64,000 nt of DNA from Steinernema hermaphroditum (taxonomy: Eukaryota; Nematoda; Chromadorea; Rhabditida; Steinernematidae). This document shows, piece by piece, positions 51,206 to 62,311 of this stretch. How positions within the stretch are numbered: the first letter of the stretch is position 1; the number at the start of each line of letters is the position of its first letter. Below the pieces are notes generated by a model, which saw nothing but the letters and a program-made list of their open reading frames with translations, had not been told where the DNA came from and ran no database searches. Made by a program: the position numbers and the translations under genes. The stretch is taken from contig CM059624.1 in assembly GCA_030435675.1 (NCBI GenBank), positions 9,572,769-9,636,768 on the forward strand, written 5' to 3'.

Positions 51206-54200
51206 CGGCTTCCGCTCATCCGGCTCCGAAGGCGCAGAAGGCGAAGAAGGGCGTCTGAAGCGCGTTCTAGAAGAGGCGAAAGTCAATAAGTTTCACGAGT
51301 GCTCGACAGGAGGGAAATGTGTTCAATTCGTCCCCATTAATTTACTCATTTTCTCGCACTTGCACGACACACGCGAGGGAAAAAATTGGCGATGGCGGCC
51401 CCGAACAAAGACGAGTAATTGCGTTAGGCGGTGGAAGGCTTTGGCGCGAAACATCGACGATTAGGGAGTGGGGCTGGTGCCCGAGGAGATTGGAGACAGG
51501 TAGGAAGGCCCCTGGGACGCGGAAAGCACTAAAAACAGGTCATGCACGGTGAGGACTACAAAGCCGAGTGAAGTGGATGGGGCGTGACAGACGAACTCCT
51601 TCACGGAAAGACCGTATACCTTCCAGAAAGAGTTTTTTTCCAAAATAAATGAGGCAATCGACGTAGAAGGGTACAAAACTAAGCAAATTGTGTGCCCTTT
51701 CAGCCATCACCTATCGTATCGCAAACGATCATTGAACATGGGGATCGAAACACTCAATTTGGCCGATTCTCGCGGAATCCACGTGCACCTCCACGGCACC
51801 GCTCTCTCCCTCATTAGCCCACATGGAAAACAACAATCGGAGGTGATAGAGGCGTCGCCGGGCTCCTCGTCTAATCGCCCGTGGGGCTTCGCGCCCCTCA
51901 CGCCCCAGGTAGTTCCGCTGATTGGCCCCGTGGGAGTCACCGTCCGAACTTTCCGCATCGATCGGCGCCGATTGTGCGGCTTCGCACGAATTGTAGCCGT
52001 GCGCGGCTCCTCGTGGGGCATGCATAACGAAGTGCTTTCATTCCGACGCCCCGTGGAGAAGATACCGAAGGCGGCGCCTCATCCCAAATGCATCGAAGTA
52101 CGATCGGCGCGAGATTTATCTCCGCACGATAATCGCGCGCCGTAGTCCTCGAGGCGCTGAGCACCCATTTGGGTCCTCGAGAGGTCCCTACAGGGCGGCC
52201 ATGACGATTATTCCAGGAGAACGCGCAAAAAATACGCGCAATTCATAATTGTGCGAGAAACCCCACGGCTTCTGAATACGCGATGATGCGATTATGGAAA
52301 TTATGCGGCCGCTTAGCCGCATTGTGGCGGAGGCCCGGCCTGCACGGGCCTGATGAACCGGCGCGCTAATTGATGCACGCGGCCGTCAAAAACAAACAGA
52401 TGAATTTCCGATTTTCGCGGAATATTTAAGGATTCCGGTGCCGCGACAGGGCTTTTATCCCTGAACCGAGGGATACGGTAGCCTCGTGTGGCAGGGAGAA
52501 GGATGAGTCAGAAGGAAAGTGCGTGGAAGAGGCCTTGTTTGTGGAATGAACAAAAAGAGGTAGAGGGTCAAAGAGCCACAGCTGGGAGTCCTTGGAGCGC
52601 CAAAAAACGAGCGAGGAATTTCGGCCATTATTGGCACTTTTCGGGAAATTATCACCAAGGACACCCATGGAAACGTCTACGAGGAAGTCTGCACGGGGAA
52701 CTACTTGTGAGTGGCGTGTCCCGGCAGCAGGCGTCGAGCTGTTCTAGATTACGGAGCCCATCAGCAAGAACACCCGCAATTGAATAGAACCTCTCATCTC
52801 CCATAGTCCTTCAACTTCTTGGACTCCATCCGAATATGAAGAAATCATTGGTTTCAATGGTGCGTCACGTGGACCCTATCATTAAGAACAACGAAACCCA
52901 ACGAAGAAATATTTGCCTCCTCAAGAAGCTCTAAACCCACAATCATCGTCTGTCCGTCACAGCGCCACAAATTGACCAAAACGCTCTCTGTTCTCTGACC
53001 ACAAAAAGCAACTTTTGAGCCGAAAGAAAAACAGAGTTTGCAGAGCCTGAACTCCGACTTCCTCTTCCACGAGATGCAGAAATTTTCTGCAAAATGCTCC
53101 AGAAATAAATCAGCCAGCCAGAGCAAACGATCTCCGGAGGTCCACCTCCTCTCCGCTTCCCAATTAGGGACACACCGCGGAGTCGTTTCCTTGACGGCGA
53201 CAAAAAGTAATTAATCAAGGATTGGCTCGCGAGAGCGAAGACGCGGCGGAGGCTTGTAGCTGTGGATGTCGAACACGCGCCGCCGGATCAGAGGGGGATT
53301 TCGAATCGCTAATCTGAAATGCGATACGCGCACGTTGTTGTGACTAATCGTCTTGCGTCCCTCGGGGCGACGCCAACCGGAGGAGGATTGAGCCGAGACC
53401 GACTTATTAGCCAAATTAACTGAACTTCGGCTGTTTTCGATCGGTCCAGGTTCACGCATGACCTCCGATGTGATTGGCGAAAACAGCGAAAAAGCAATTG
53501 CCACTTGGGATGTCACCTCCACTCGGCCATCAGAATAAACAGAAGAACGGAGGAGGGGCAGGGAAGTGAGTTTCGAAAGTCCTATCAAATTATTCGACTA
53601 ATTAAAATTAATTATCTTTCCGCGGAAAGTCTCCAGATGACACTTATTAGCCAATAAATTTTGAACGCTATTAATAGGGCCAGCGGAGACGTTTAGCGTT
53701 GGAATGACGGCGGGCAATTGTGGCGGACCCGAGCACCCAAGGAACCTAATCTGAGAGGAGTTGACGGGTATAAAGTGGCGATGATGTTGTCGAACCAAGC
53801 GCAATCCGAAACGTCCAAACAATAGGCTCAGCCGTCAGCGTGGAGATTAGACGTTTTCTTAAAAAATAGCTGGAGTCGATCGATTATATAGTGATGTGTA
53901 CTCGGAAAATAGTCCTATTTTGTTGGTTCTTTTGAATCTTTCTATGCCAATCCCTGTAGTTCTTTGCTCCTTGGGAACTGAGTGCTTGTTACCTGCCCAT
54001 GTCTTCTCAAGCGGCTGGAAACATAGAAATTCAACTCCTTTTCTTTCTCTTTTCATCACGAAGTCAAGCCAGAATGGGTGGCTAAGCTCCCACCAAACAC
54101 GCAGAGCATCTCATAATTCTTAGTGAAGGACGCATGTCGGATGACTAAGCGGTAGCTCGTGGATCTTGAAGACAGATAATACGCGAAGGTGCTTTAGTCC

Positions 54201-54883
54201 TCAAAACAGAAGTCTAAAAGAGCAAATTTGTGAATCGTGAATCAAGGTTGGATGCCAATGCTTGCACTTTCTTGTTCTAAAGGGACATGGCTGTCGGAAC
54301 TAGGACGAGTGAAGATCTTATTTCTAAAAACACTGCGAACATTTGAAAAATAAAAGGGGATATCTGCTAGTCATTCGAGGGGAATTCGAGGCGTTAGAAA
54401 TCGGAAGATCTCCTTTTGGATCTACTTTTTATGGTGTCCACCCAACTTCGTTACGCGCCACGTTTTACCCGCTTGGGTGGATCCGGATTCCTTTGCAAAG
54501 ACGATCTCCGGAAATTCGTCCCCGAACCAACGGCAATCAGCTGTCCACTGCTTCAAAAAATTGGCCGTCGAACAGAAAGAAAAGTGCTGAATCCTGTCTT
54601 CGAGTGAGTCATCTTGTTTGGGATGACACAGCCTCACAAATGATACGCTTATGTTCCCTAATTGACAAAGAAAGTCTTTTATACAAATTGCCAGAAATGC
54701 AAAGGTTGTCCGATCGCAACAGGTTGTAATTAAACTCCTCCACCGCCCCTTCCGAGTTCGAAAAGTGGCGACACGTTCCGATCACCTGGATATCTGGTTC
54801 CCGCGTTCGCGCCACAAATCACTTTCATTCGCGTAAATCACCGTCGACAACAAGCACCTTGGAAATGACTATCACTTCGAACG
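51206..54883. other. Long region with no supported gene
   Basis: About 3.7 kb. Open frames exist on both strands (for example 52854-53126 minus, 54343-54729 plus), but none has a splice-consistent partner, signal or recognisable domain. A decayed mobile element is possible around 52.4-54.8 kb. Confidence 0.4.
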
Positions 54884-55625
54884 CTATCTTCTTCTGTTCC
54901 AGCGTCCCAGCACACCCGCACGAGGAGGCAGTCCGATTCTGGAGAGGAAATCGGCTGAGCACTCCTGATAGGGACTGTCTCCGAATTTGGAGGCCAAAAA
55001 ACAAGTGGACTCCATGAGGATCACACGGCAAAAGAAGTTATCGTCCTGAGTGACACTGAAATTCTGGAACTTGTTTTGCAGGGTGTGTGGATAGGCTCAC
55101 CTCCTCAAGCAGTCGCAGAACGTTCGATCACAATTGAAACGCGATTCTGAAAGGGTACAGTAGCAGCGGTCGTGGGATAGGCAACATTGGTTGATTCGGG
55201 CTGAAATAAAGGGTCAAACGTCAAACTCATCAGGTGTACTGTGGCAGGGTAGCGAGAATTGTGAGTCAGGAGGGACGTTGAAGGAGATTTGAGAAAATCC
55301 GGCAAACAGAATCAGTTAAGCCCGTGATTACCAGGCATGTCAAAAGCGAAAGTGCTCTCTAACATAGTAAGAAGTACATCTCTTTGAGCACATGGTTATC
55401 TCGAACAGTTCTCATAAGAGGCTCTACAGTACCCCAGCCCTCTTACTCACCGGCTGTGAGGTCAGCTCTGCATCCAAATCCGAAGAGTTTCCTGGAGATC
55501 GCACTGGAGAAGGAGTACGAGTCGGTTCCGCAATGCCAGGGCTCCAGAGAGACCGGATATGGCTGTGCACGGAGAGTCATGAGGTGCACACAGAGCGCCA
55601 CGACAGTCAACTCTAGCGACCTCAT
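54884..55625 (-). CDS. Secreted phospholipase A2-like protein, copy A
   Basis: Three exons (55451-55625, 55101-55200, 54884-55055) encode 148 residues with consistent phases. Signal peptide MRSLELTVVALCVHLMTLRA. The mature part starts WHCGTDSYSFSSAIS, then the catalytic motif NQCCLSHDRCYCTL (PLA2 CCxxHDxC with the His-Asp pair), then CDRTFCDCLRR. This matches the small Cys-rich PLA2-type proteins of nematodes, which hydrolyse the sn-2 ester of phospholipids with calcium. The canonical calcium loop is not obvious, so activity is uncertain. The last exon has three further Cys (FFCRVILMESTCFLASKFGD ... ECSADFL). Confidence 0.85.
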
Positions 55626-55807
55626 CCGTCTGAAAGGGACACAAAGCGAGTCACTCGTCACTCGACCCGACGGGAACAAAACATGTTCCCAGCAGCGATC
55701 ACACACAAAACAAAAAATCGATCGAAATTCGTTATTTCCACAGAGCATGCAACAAGAAGTAAACTGCACTTAAGAACCGATCATCGGGTGCAGTTCTAGC
55801 CGCGTCG

Positions 55808-56104
55808 TCAGAAGACCAGTGTAAAAAGTTGACTCATCCCGGAGGGTTCCGCCCCCACAGGACAGTTGTAGTGGTACGAAGGCCCGCCGAACATCTTGAC
55901 CATCGTGCATCCCGTCGCAACCAGGCTCCGGCACGCGAAGTTTCCATTCATGGTGACCCTTAAGCAACGAGGATCAGGTGGAAGCGAGGAGCAACATGAC
56001 GGTCCACATGTGGACTTAAATGGAAGGGTGAATTCATTTTCGCATTGCCCGCAAGCATCAGATTCTGTGCAGGTGATCTGGGGGAGACACCCGGGATGGC
56101 GAAT
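55808..56104 (-). pseudogene. Orphan Cys-rich exon (C6-like spacing), 5' part not found
   Basis: An open frame from an acceptor (CTTCTAG before 56104, or CCCCCAG before 56077) to a TGA at 55808-55810. It contains about a dozen Cys: ITCTESDACGQCENEF, KSTCGPSCCSSLPPDPRC, GNFACRSLVATGCTMVKMFG and YHYNCPVG. The spacing resembles nematode C6/DUF281-like secreted domains. It cannot join the upstream PLA2-like exon in phase, and no start exon was found, so it may be a fragment or a gene whose first exon I missed. Confidence 0.5.
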
Positions 56105-56347
56105 CTAGAAGTCTCCACTCATAGTTAGGACAGGTCCAAAACAAGCAAGGAAAAGCTATTGGTTATTGCGTGAAATCGGGCCATAAATCACTTTTACACA
56201 GCGATTAGTGTCATCTTAAACCGCGCTGTTCTGGAGACTTCAAGGTCTTTCACGACCATTCCAGTTTCAACATTAAGATTCTAAACCTTGAAAATACAGT
56301 TAAACTAATACTTCACTCAACCACATATCCTTCAGTTCTTCATTTAC

Positions 56348-56632
56348 CTCTCCACACACGAACAGAACCTGGCGTCACAATGGCGTCGTGACCACGCCGA
56401 GCAGTAGCAGGCGTCGTGGTTGTTGCAACACGCGTTCAGGCGGTCTAAAGAGCTTTCCTAACCACTCAAGTCTTACTGTAAGCCTACGGTAAGTGCCAGA
56501 GGGACATAAAGCCGAGATCATGAACCTCGTGGATTCCTTGGAGGAAAAGACGGCGTCGCTGCCACAGGACCAGGATTCTTCCGATCGGATTGCGATCGCC
56601 GAGAGCGACAAAAGCAGAAGAAGGAGGCGCAC
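56348..56632 (-). pseudogene. Phospholipase A2-like gene copy B, incomplete
   Basis: Two exons (56488 to about 56632, and 56348-56444) join in phase across a 43-nt intron and encode a leader-like hydrophobic run (CLVRLLLLLLSLSAIAI), SWSCGSDAVFSSKESTRF, then the PLA2 motif LNACCNNHDACYCSAW and RRHCDARFCSCVER. No in-frame ATG precedes the leader: the frame begins at a TTG or after an acceptor at 56633-56634. After CVER the frame meets a GTAAATG donor or, read through, a stop codon; no third exon equivalent to that of copy A is found. It is either a decaying copy or one with an unseen first exon. The His-Asp catalytic pair is intact. Confidence 0.6.
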
Positions 56633-58299
56633 TAGGCACAAACGGTGGAAGGCAGAGGCCGTGCATGCTTTTGAATGCTTCTTGAAGCGGAGAAGAAAGG
56701 GTTTATTAATTCCGTCTGATGGTTAGGGTATGTACACGTGTCGGCCAGAGGAGGGTGGATGGGAGCGGCTGTATTATTGCAGAGATCGAAATGGTTCGGA
56801 GAGAAAAGGTTCGGCAGATAGTAGAAGAAGGCAAGAAAAGCGCCTAGAGACGTGAGGCCGTTCATTACTAGTAAAGGTCTTCTTTCGCTCATGAGCTCTG
56901 GCGCCACAGTCGACGTGAGTCGCAGAGCATTCCTACAACATGATTCTCGAGGAACAGGGCGAAACTAAAGAGGAAATGGCAAAGTAGAAGTAATTCCAAA
57001 AAGCCGTTTCCTTATCTCTTAGTTTCCGTTTATTACAGTCAAATTTAATCACAGAATCACAGCGAAGTAAGAAAACGGAAAAACATCTTTATGGGCTATA
57101 CTATAGTTTGTCTTCTCGAATCACTGTGCAGGACGTCTTATGAGAATTATAACCACAAATCGGAATAGCTGAGAATAAGAAGTCACATTGGGAACGATGA
57201 AAAGCTTCCGCTGATTCTGGTGGCGTAGCGACGCACATCGGGCGAAGTGGAAACCATGATCAGAGCGGCCGACAGCGCGGATTTCAGAGTTGCAGCGATG
57301 CATCACCTCACAGCGCGGGTGGAATCGGGCAGAACTACGGTTCCTTGATGTTCCAAGTCTTCTGGGAGTCGGGGCGATCATTGTGCCACCAACCACTAAT
57401 GTGCCAAGAACGACCGCTCATTCAACTCATTTCTGAGAGAGCGAGTGGACGACCTGACCGATCTCGACCAACACAAATGCAGCAGAAAGGAATAATATCG
57501 AACGAAAAATAGTTTCTCGTGCAGTAGCAGGAGAAAAGTGCAAGCGGCGGTAGTACGGTAAGAAGAAGTTGCACGTTTTATTAAATATTTAAATTAATTA
57601 ATTAAATTGCTACATTGCACATAACCCGCACATCAAGAACCTTTCAAAGTGCACAAATAGAGAAAAACGGTTGGCAACATGCACGTTCTCGCGCCAAGTC
57701 CATCGATCTCGGCCATTCAGGTAGGAGTGACTCAATACGAAAGAGTTCCCCGCGCGACGGAAACCGGTTAGGCATTATACGATCGGTTGCGATTACCCGC
57801 GGCTGCGAATAAAAGCAAGCAAATGCAGCACAAATCAAAACAACAAACTGCAGACGACACAAAGGGGGTAAGCGTCTCTGTGCAGAGATAAGCGCCGACA
57901 GATTCCTTCGAGGATGTTCCCTTCGAGTAACCTCAAAGCGGATGACCTTGAGGGTTCGGAAGAGTTGATGATTCACATGGTTTAAGGCGCCAAAAACCTC
58001 GACCTATTTTCCGAGCGGTTTTGGTTTGAAATGGCCTGAGATGGCGCATGGAAACATCTACATCAGTTGCTGCATGGAAAACGAAAATATTTAGTTTAAG
58101 CGGATTGCCGAGAGATGTCAACGATGCTCTGACCTTTGAGCAAACATCAACAACAAGCTGAATAGCCTGTGGGGATATGCCTATCCCGAAAAGTCCATTC
58201 GATCGAGATTTGCCTCGAAAAAGGCCTTTTCTAAGAGCCAATCGGCATTTAATGTGCGTATCTCTTTGTTAAATCGATTTACTTTCCATACAACGCACT
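56633..58299. other. Region with no supported gene
   Basis: About 1.7 kb. A minus-strand frame at 57644-57976 contains a hydrophobic stretch but no splice or family support. A TACGGTA lies at 57554. Confidence 0.4.
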
Positions 58300-59200
58300 T
58301 CAAACAAGCAGATTAGAGTTGTTGATCCTGAACTTGCTGACCATCTCGCGGTTCACGTGGTTCATCCAGTTGCCCCTCGTGGCGTCGTCGAATTCGCGTA
58401 GGTCCTCGCGTCGCCGACTCTCGTTCCAGCACTTCTTCTTACCGTACCACCGCCTCTTGCACTTTTTCTCTTCCCACTGTACGAGCTTCTTGTTGAGGAA
58501 GAAGTCGGAAGTGGCCGAGGCAAAGGCGATCAGGGTGTCCTCCCCGTCGACATCGTAGCGGACGGCCCTGTTCACGCGGAACTTCCTGTCTTGGCGGGTG
58601 GGGGCAGAGGATCCTAAGAGGTCCGTCATCTGGCCGACGACCTCGCACTTGGATTGGCCGCAGTGGAGAAGTTGAGAACGGGATTCCGGGGAGAGCCACT
58701 CGCCCTGCATGTCGACAACTTGCTGCACGAGGCCTCGAGGAACGGTCATCAAGGAGACGTGCACCTGAAAACCTCTTCAAGTAGCACCCTTTTTGACATG
58801 GCTACCCCCTCTTTTGCACTTCAACGCCGTACCTGAGTGTTAATCCTGGCGAAGACGTTGTTGTCGACGCCGACGGGCTGACTCTCCGCCGGAGAAAAGA
58901 ACCGATTGAGTTCGTTGACGCCGTTCTGGCGCAGAATGGCGAATCGGATGTCGTCATAGGCGTCCCTCTTCCTCCGTCCGAACATGCTTCGGAGAGTCTG
59001 ACGAGCGGAGACCTCCTGGCCGGGCCTAATCAGGGCACAGTGGCATCCCCGTTGGAGGGCCTGGGCCGGAACACATACAGCGCTGTAGTCGATACATGGC
59101 ACACCGCCTTGCACTGAATCGGCACTACCGTATCCCCGAATAGGGCTGCCTTCTTACCTGAGACGAAGAGAGCAAGGAGAAGAAGGAGCGTCGGAGTCAT
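58300..59200 (-). CDS. Family A secreted protein, copy 1 (unrecognised family)
   Basis: Three exons (59158-59200, 58833-59113, 58300-58764) encode 262 residues. Signal peptide MTPTLLLLLALFVS. A Cys-containing segment follows (CIDYSAVCVPAQALQRGCHC), a basic site RRKRD, then a helical part and the motif KFRVNRAVRYDVDGEDTLIA leading to KRRWYGKKKCW and LREFDDATRGNWMNHVNREM. No known domain is recognised. It has a second copy with the same exon structure (identical lengths for exons 2 and 3) at 61084-61963. It is transcribed away from the family B gene at 59876; the two starts are 675 nt apart. Intron 1 contains TACCGTA at 59126-59132. Confidence 0.85.
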
Positions 59201-59875
59201 CGCCGCTTCTGTCGTCGGCCTCGACCGGGGCGGCTTTTGTATTCTTCGGAAGACGGCGGAGTGAGTCAGCGGCGGCGTTTCCAGCAAAAACCACGAAGCG
59301 GCGCTCGGAGAGTGATCGTCTGTGGCTGATAAGAAGGAGGAACTCCCCGGAAAACAGAGAGTCACTCAGCAAACGGCACACAGAAACTGTTTATGGACTG
59401 CCCAAATATTTTGCTTTTAAAGGCGAATCTGACCAGGGAACGTCAGTTTTGCTTATTCAGTTACCAACCGTTTTGAAATAGTGTTTACATCTTTTGCTGT
59501 TTGGACATCGGTGTTTGTGGACACAAGTGGCCTTCTCTGCTCTATAAATTCGGACTGAAATATTTGTAGGCTACACTGTTCCCTTCTGATCCCGTGATCG
59601 TTCTTATTCATCGGCTATGAATAGTTCCCTCCGTCTCGTGATCTTTTGAGAACGCCAGCGACCGAGAAAAAGGCGAAAGTGCACGCGTAGGCCGAAAATG
59701 ACTCAGAAATGGAAATTCGAAGCTTTTCTTCTTTTCCTTCGATGTTTTTTGAAGACCAAAAACACACTTCTCAGTGACCTCGAAAATCTTGGCACCCTCA
59801 GGCTATTCATTGCATACCAAGATCGTTTATTCTGCCTTCTTCTGACTAAATTTTAGAAATTGTCGACCTATAGGA
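59201..59875. promoter_or_regulatory. Divergent promoter region, A/B pair 1
   Basis: Separates head-to-head starts. Contains TGAGTCA (59262-59268), an extended GATA site CTGATAAG (59326-59333) and a TATA-like ATACAAAAG on the A side about 30 nt before its ATG. The motifs are also found in the second pair's promoter. GATA sites of this form drive intestinal genes in nematodes, so gut expression is a reasonable guess. Confidence 0.5.
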
Positions 59876-60925
59876 ATGCACATCCTCGTTCTTCTGGTTG
59901 CCTTAGGAGCCGTTTCCTACGGCCGCCAAATTCCGGAGTTCGACGACGAACTCCTCGGCCGACTTGTCGTCTCCAAAAAGAAGTTCCCCTTCCTCACCCC
60001 GAAGCACGCCCTCGAAAAGGCGCACGTTTACCCGACCGACCAACAGCTGAATGAAATTAAAAAGGCCGTCGGAGGGCCCAAGCAGTTCGCTTTGAGAGTC
60101 AAGAGATCCGCCACGGATACTGACAAAGACGGATTCCCTGCGGACCCCACGGCCGCCTTCGGATGGTACGGTAGGGGAAACTGGGGCCGATCTGATCGGA
60201 TCTTGCAGGTTCGAGAACTTCCAGAAGTTTCTTGGGAAGTTCTTGAAGTTCGAGTTCAGCTACGAGGTCCTCAACAGCACGATAATTGACCCGAAGTCCC
60301 TTCCTTTCGATAAAATCAATTCGGATGCCTACTTCAAGGCCATGGTGTAGGACCGATAAAGTGCACTTCATCGACGAAGAGAAACGCGTTTCAGACTTGA
60401 CAAAGAGCTTATGAAACCCTATCTGGACGAGGAGTTCACACCCCGCATGAGAAACATCTCGGCCCACGAGAAGCCCTGGCTCCCGGCGGAGAAGCTCATC
60501 CAAGAGATGAAGGAGTGCCTATACTTCAAGTACGGTTCCGCCAGCGACGAGGACTTCAAAGTAGGCTACGATAGCCTCCCTCACTGACCGTCCCCCTACA
60601 GTATGACAAGAACACGGGAGGCACTATGGTGTACTACAAGGTGACGTGCATGAAGGTGAAGGACTCCTACTACGTCGGCCTCTCCACCTACGACAACAAC
60701 TTCGTCCTCCATGATATCGAACACGTCGACGTCATCAAGTCTGGCTGGAGCTTCCTCGGCTTCGGCAAGGCGAAGACGAAGATCGAGCGCTGGTTCGAGA
60801 AGCGCTACGTCACCCTGAATGACCTCAAGCAGCTCCTCGACTTCATCATGCGTGACTTCGCCGAACGCATCCGCATGGAGTACCGCCAGTACCTCCAGGC
60901 GGCCAACATCCCCGTTCCTACATGA
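59876..60925 (+). CDS. Family B secreted protein, copy 1 (unrecognised family)
   Basis: Four exons (59876-60165, 60209-60346, 60395-60560, 60602-60925) encode 305 residues. Signal peptide MHILVLLVALGAVSYGRQ. Then ELLGRLVVSKKKFPFLTP, a possible basic cleavage site RVKRS, aromatic-rich WFENFQKFLGKFLKFEFSYE, an NIS glycosylation-type site, and a C-terminal domain with YYVGLSTYDNNFVLHDIEH, KTKIERWFEKRYVTL and DFIMRDFAERIRMEYRQYL. No known domain is recognised. Copy 2 (62312-63360) has the same exon structure; from 60441 onwards the two are nearly identical in DNA, including an intron. The C-terminal domain shows a distant resemblance to family A. Confidence 0.85.
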
Positions 60926-61055
60926 AGACTTAAGATCACTTAAACTCCACGTGTCAATGTGTCACTTTGAGTTCACTGAAAACACAAATTCGCTGAGTCA
61001 CAAACAAAAGACAGATTATCGATGTCTGTCAGCGTTTCGCTTTCGACGAAACCAA

Positions 61056-61061
61056 TTTATT
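61056..61061 (-). terminator. Polyadenylation signal of family A copy 2
   Basis: Minus-strand AATAAA 23 nt after the stop; lies in the 158-nt tail-to-tail gap between B copy 1 and A copy 2. Confidence 0.6.
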
Positions 61062-61083
61062 TCCAAGTTACTAACGCGGATGA

Positions 61084-61963
61084 TCACTTGAGGAAATTAG
61101 CGTTGTGCGTCCGGAAGTTTCCGACCATCTGGCCGCTCACGTGCTCCATCCAGTTCCTGCGCGTGGCGTCGTCGAACTCGCGGAGTTCCTCGCGGTGCTT
61201 CGTCTCCTCCCAGCACTTCTTCTTACCGTACCACCGCCGCTTGCAGTGCCTCTCCTCCCAGTAGACGAGGGCTTTGTTAAGGACGAAGTCGGAGGTGGCC
61301 GAGGCAAAGGCTATCAAAGTGTCTTCATTGTCGAGGTCGTAGCGGACGGCCCGGTTCACGCGGAACTTTCTGTCTTGGCGAGTGGGGGCAGAGGGTCCTG
61401 AGAGATCCGTCACGTCTCCGATCACCTCGCACATCTTCTGCCCACAATGGAGGAGTCGCTGTCGGGCGTCGTGGGACAGCCACTCACCCTGCATGTCGAT
61501 CACCTCGTGGACGAGTCCTCGAGGAACCGTCATCAGGGAGACGTACACCTGAAAGAGTTGGATTAGGGACACACTAAATTGACCAAAGAGAGAGGTTACA
61601 TCAGTGTTGATCTTTCCGAAAACGTTGTTATCCACGGGAACCACTTTGTCGTCCGAGGGGGAGAACACTCTGTTCAGCTCGTTGACTCCGTTCTGCTCGA
61701 GGATCTGAAGACGGATGTCATCGTAGACGTCCCTCTTTTGGCGTCCGAACATCTGCCTCAGAGAGTGGCGAACGGAGACCTCCTGACCAGGTCTAATCAG
61801 GGCACAGTGACATCCCCGCTTCAGAGCCTGTTTGGGGACACAGACGGCGCTGTAGTCGACGCAGGGTGCGTGACTGGCCACTAAAGGGAGTACTGTACGA
61901 GCCCCGCTCGCTCGTTTCCCTACCTAAGGCCAAAAGCGAAGCGAATAGGAAGATGGAGCGCAT
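61084..61963 (-). CDS. Family A secreted protein, copy 2
   Basis: Three exons (61924-61963, 61600-61880, 61084-61548) encode 261 residues. Signal peptide MRSIFLFASLLALG. It shares CVDYSAVCVPKQALKRGCHC, LIRPGQEVSVRHSLRQMFGR, QNGVNELNRVFSPSDD and TRQDRKFRVNRAVRYDL with copy 1, roughly 70% protein identity by eye. Intron positions are identical. Introns are unrelated in sequence between the copies, so this pair has not been homogenised recently, unlike family B. Its start faces that of B copy 2 (348 nt apart). Confidence 0.87.
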
Positions 61964-62311
61964 CTTCTGGCTGCCTCCTCGCCTTCACAGTTGCTTTTAT
62001 GATCGCCGAATCCAAAAAAAAGCGGACGGAAAGATAAGTGTAAAGGGCATGCTGACTCATCCCGGAAGTCGATCAAATCACAGAAGAATCGAAGAAACAG
62101 AGTGTTTGGACACAAGACGGATGTTCTCTGGGGTTGTCTTAATCTCTTATCTCTGTTTTCCTCGCCTCCGAACTGGAAACAGTCATTCTGATAAGCGGTC
62201 GGCGCGATCGCCGGAAAGGAGGGATGACTCACGGCGGCAAAAAGAAGCCAAGGGGCGAGACGGCGGCGTCGACATAAAAGAACGCGGCTCCGGCATTCCC
62301 TCAGTCACAAC
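61964..62311. promoter_or_regulatory. Divergent promoter region, A/B pair 2
   Basis: 348 nt between opposed start codons. CATAAAAG TATA-like boxes lie on both strands: 61994-62001 (minus, 31 nt before the A start) and 62273-62280 (plus, 32 nt before the B start). TGACTCA occurs at 62053-62059 and 62225-62231, and CTGATAAG at 62188-62195. These motif types recur in pair 1. Confidence 0.6.

Noticed and set aside
54343..54729. 129-codon plus-strand frame
   Set aside because: Composition is not protein-like and there is no neighbouring exon or signal.
57644..57976. Minus-strand frame with a hydrophobic stretch
   Set aside because: Single isolated frame; the hydrophobic run is internal and there is no family resemblance or splice support.
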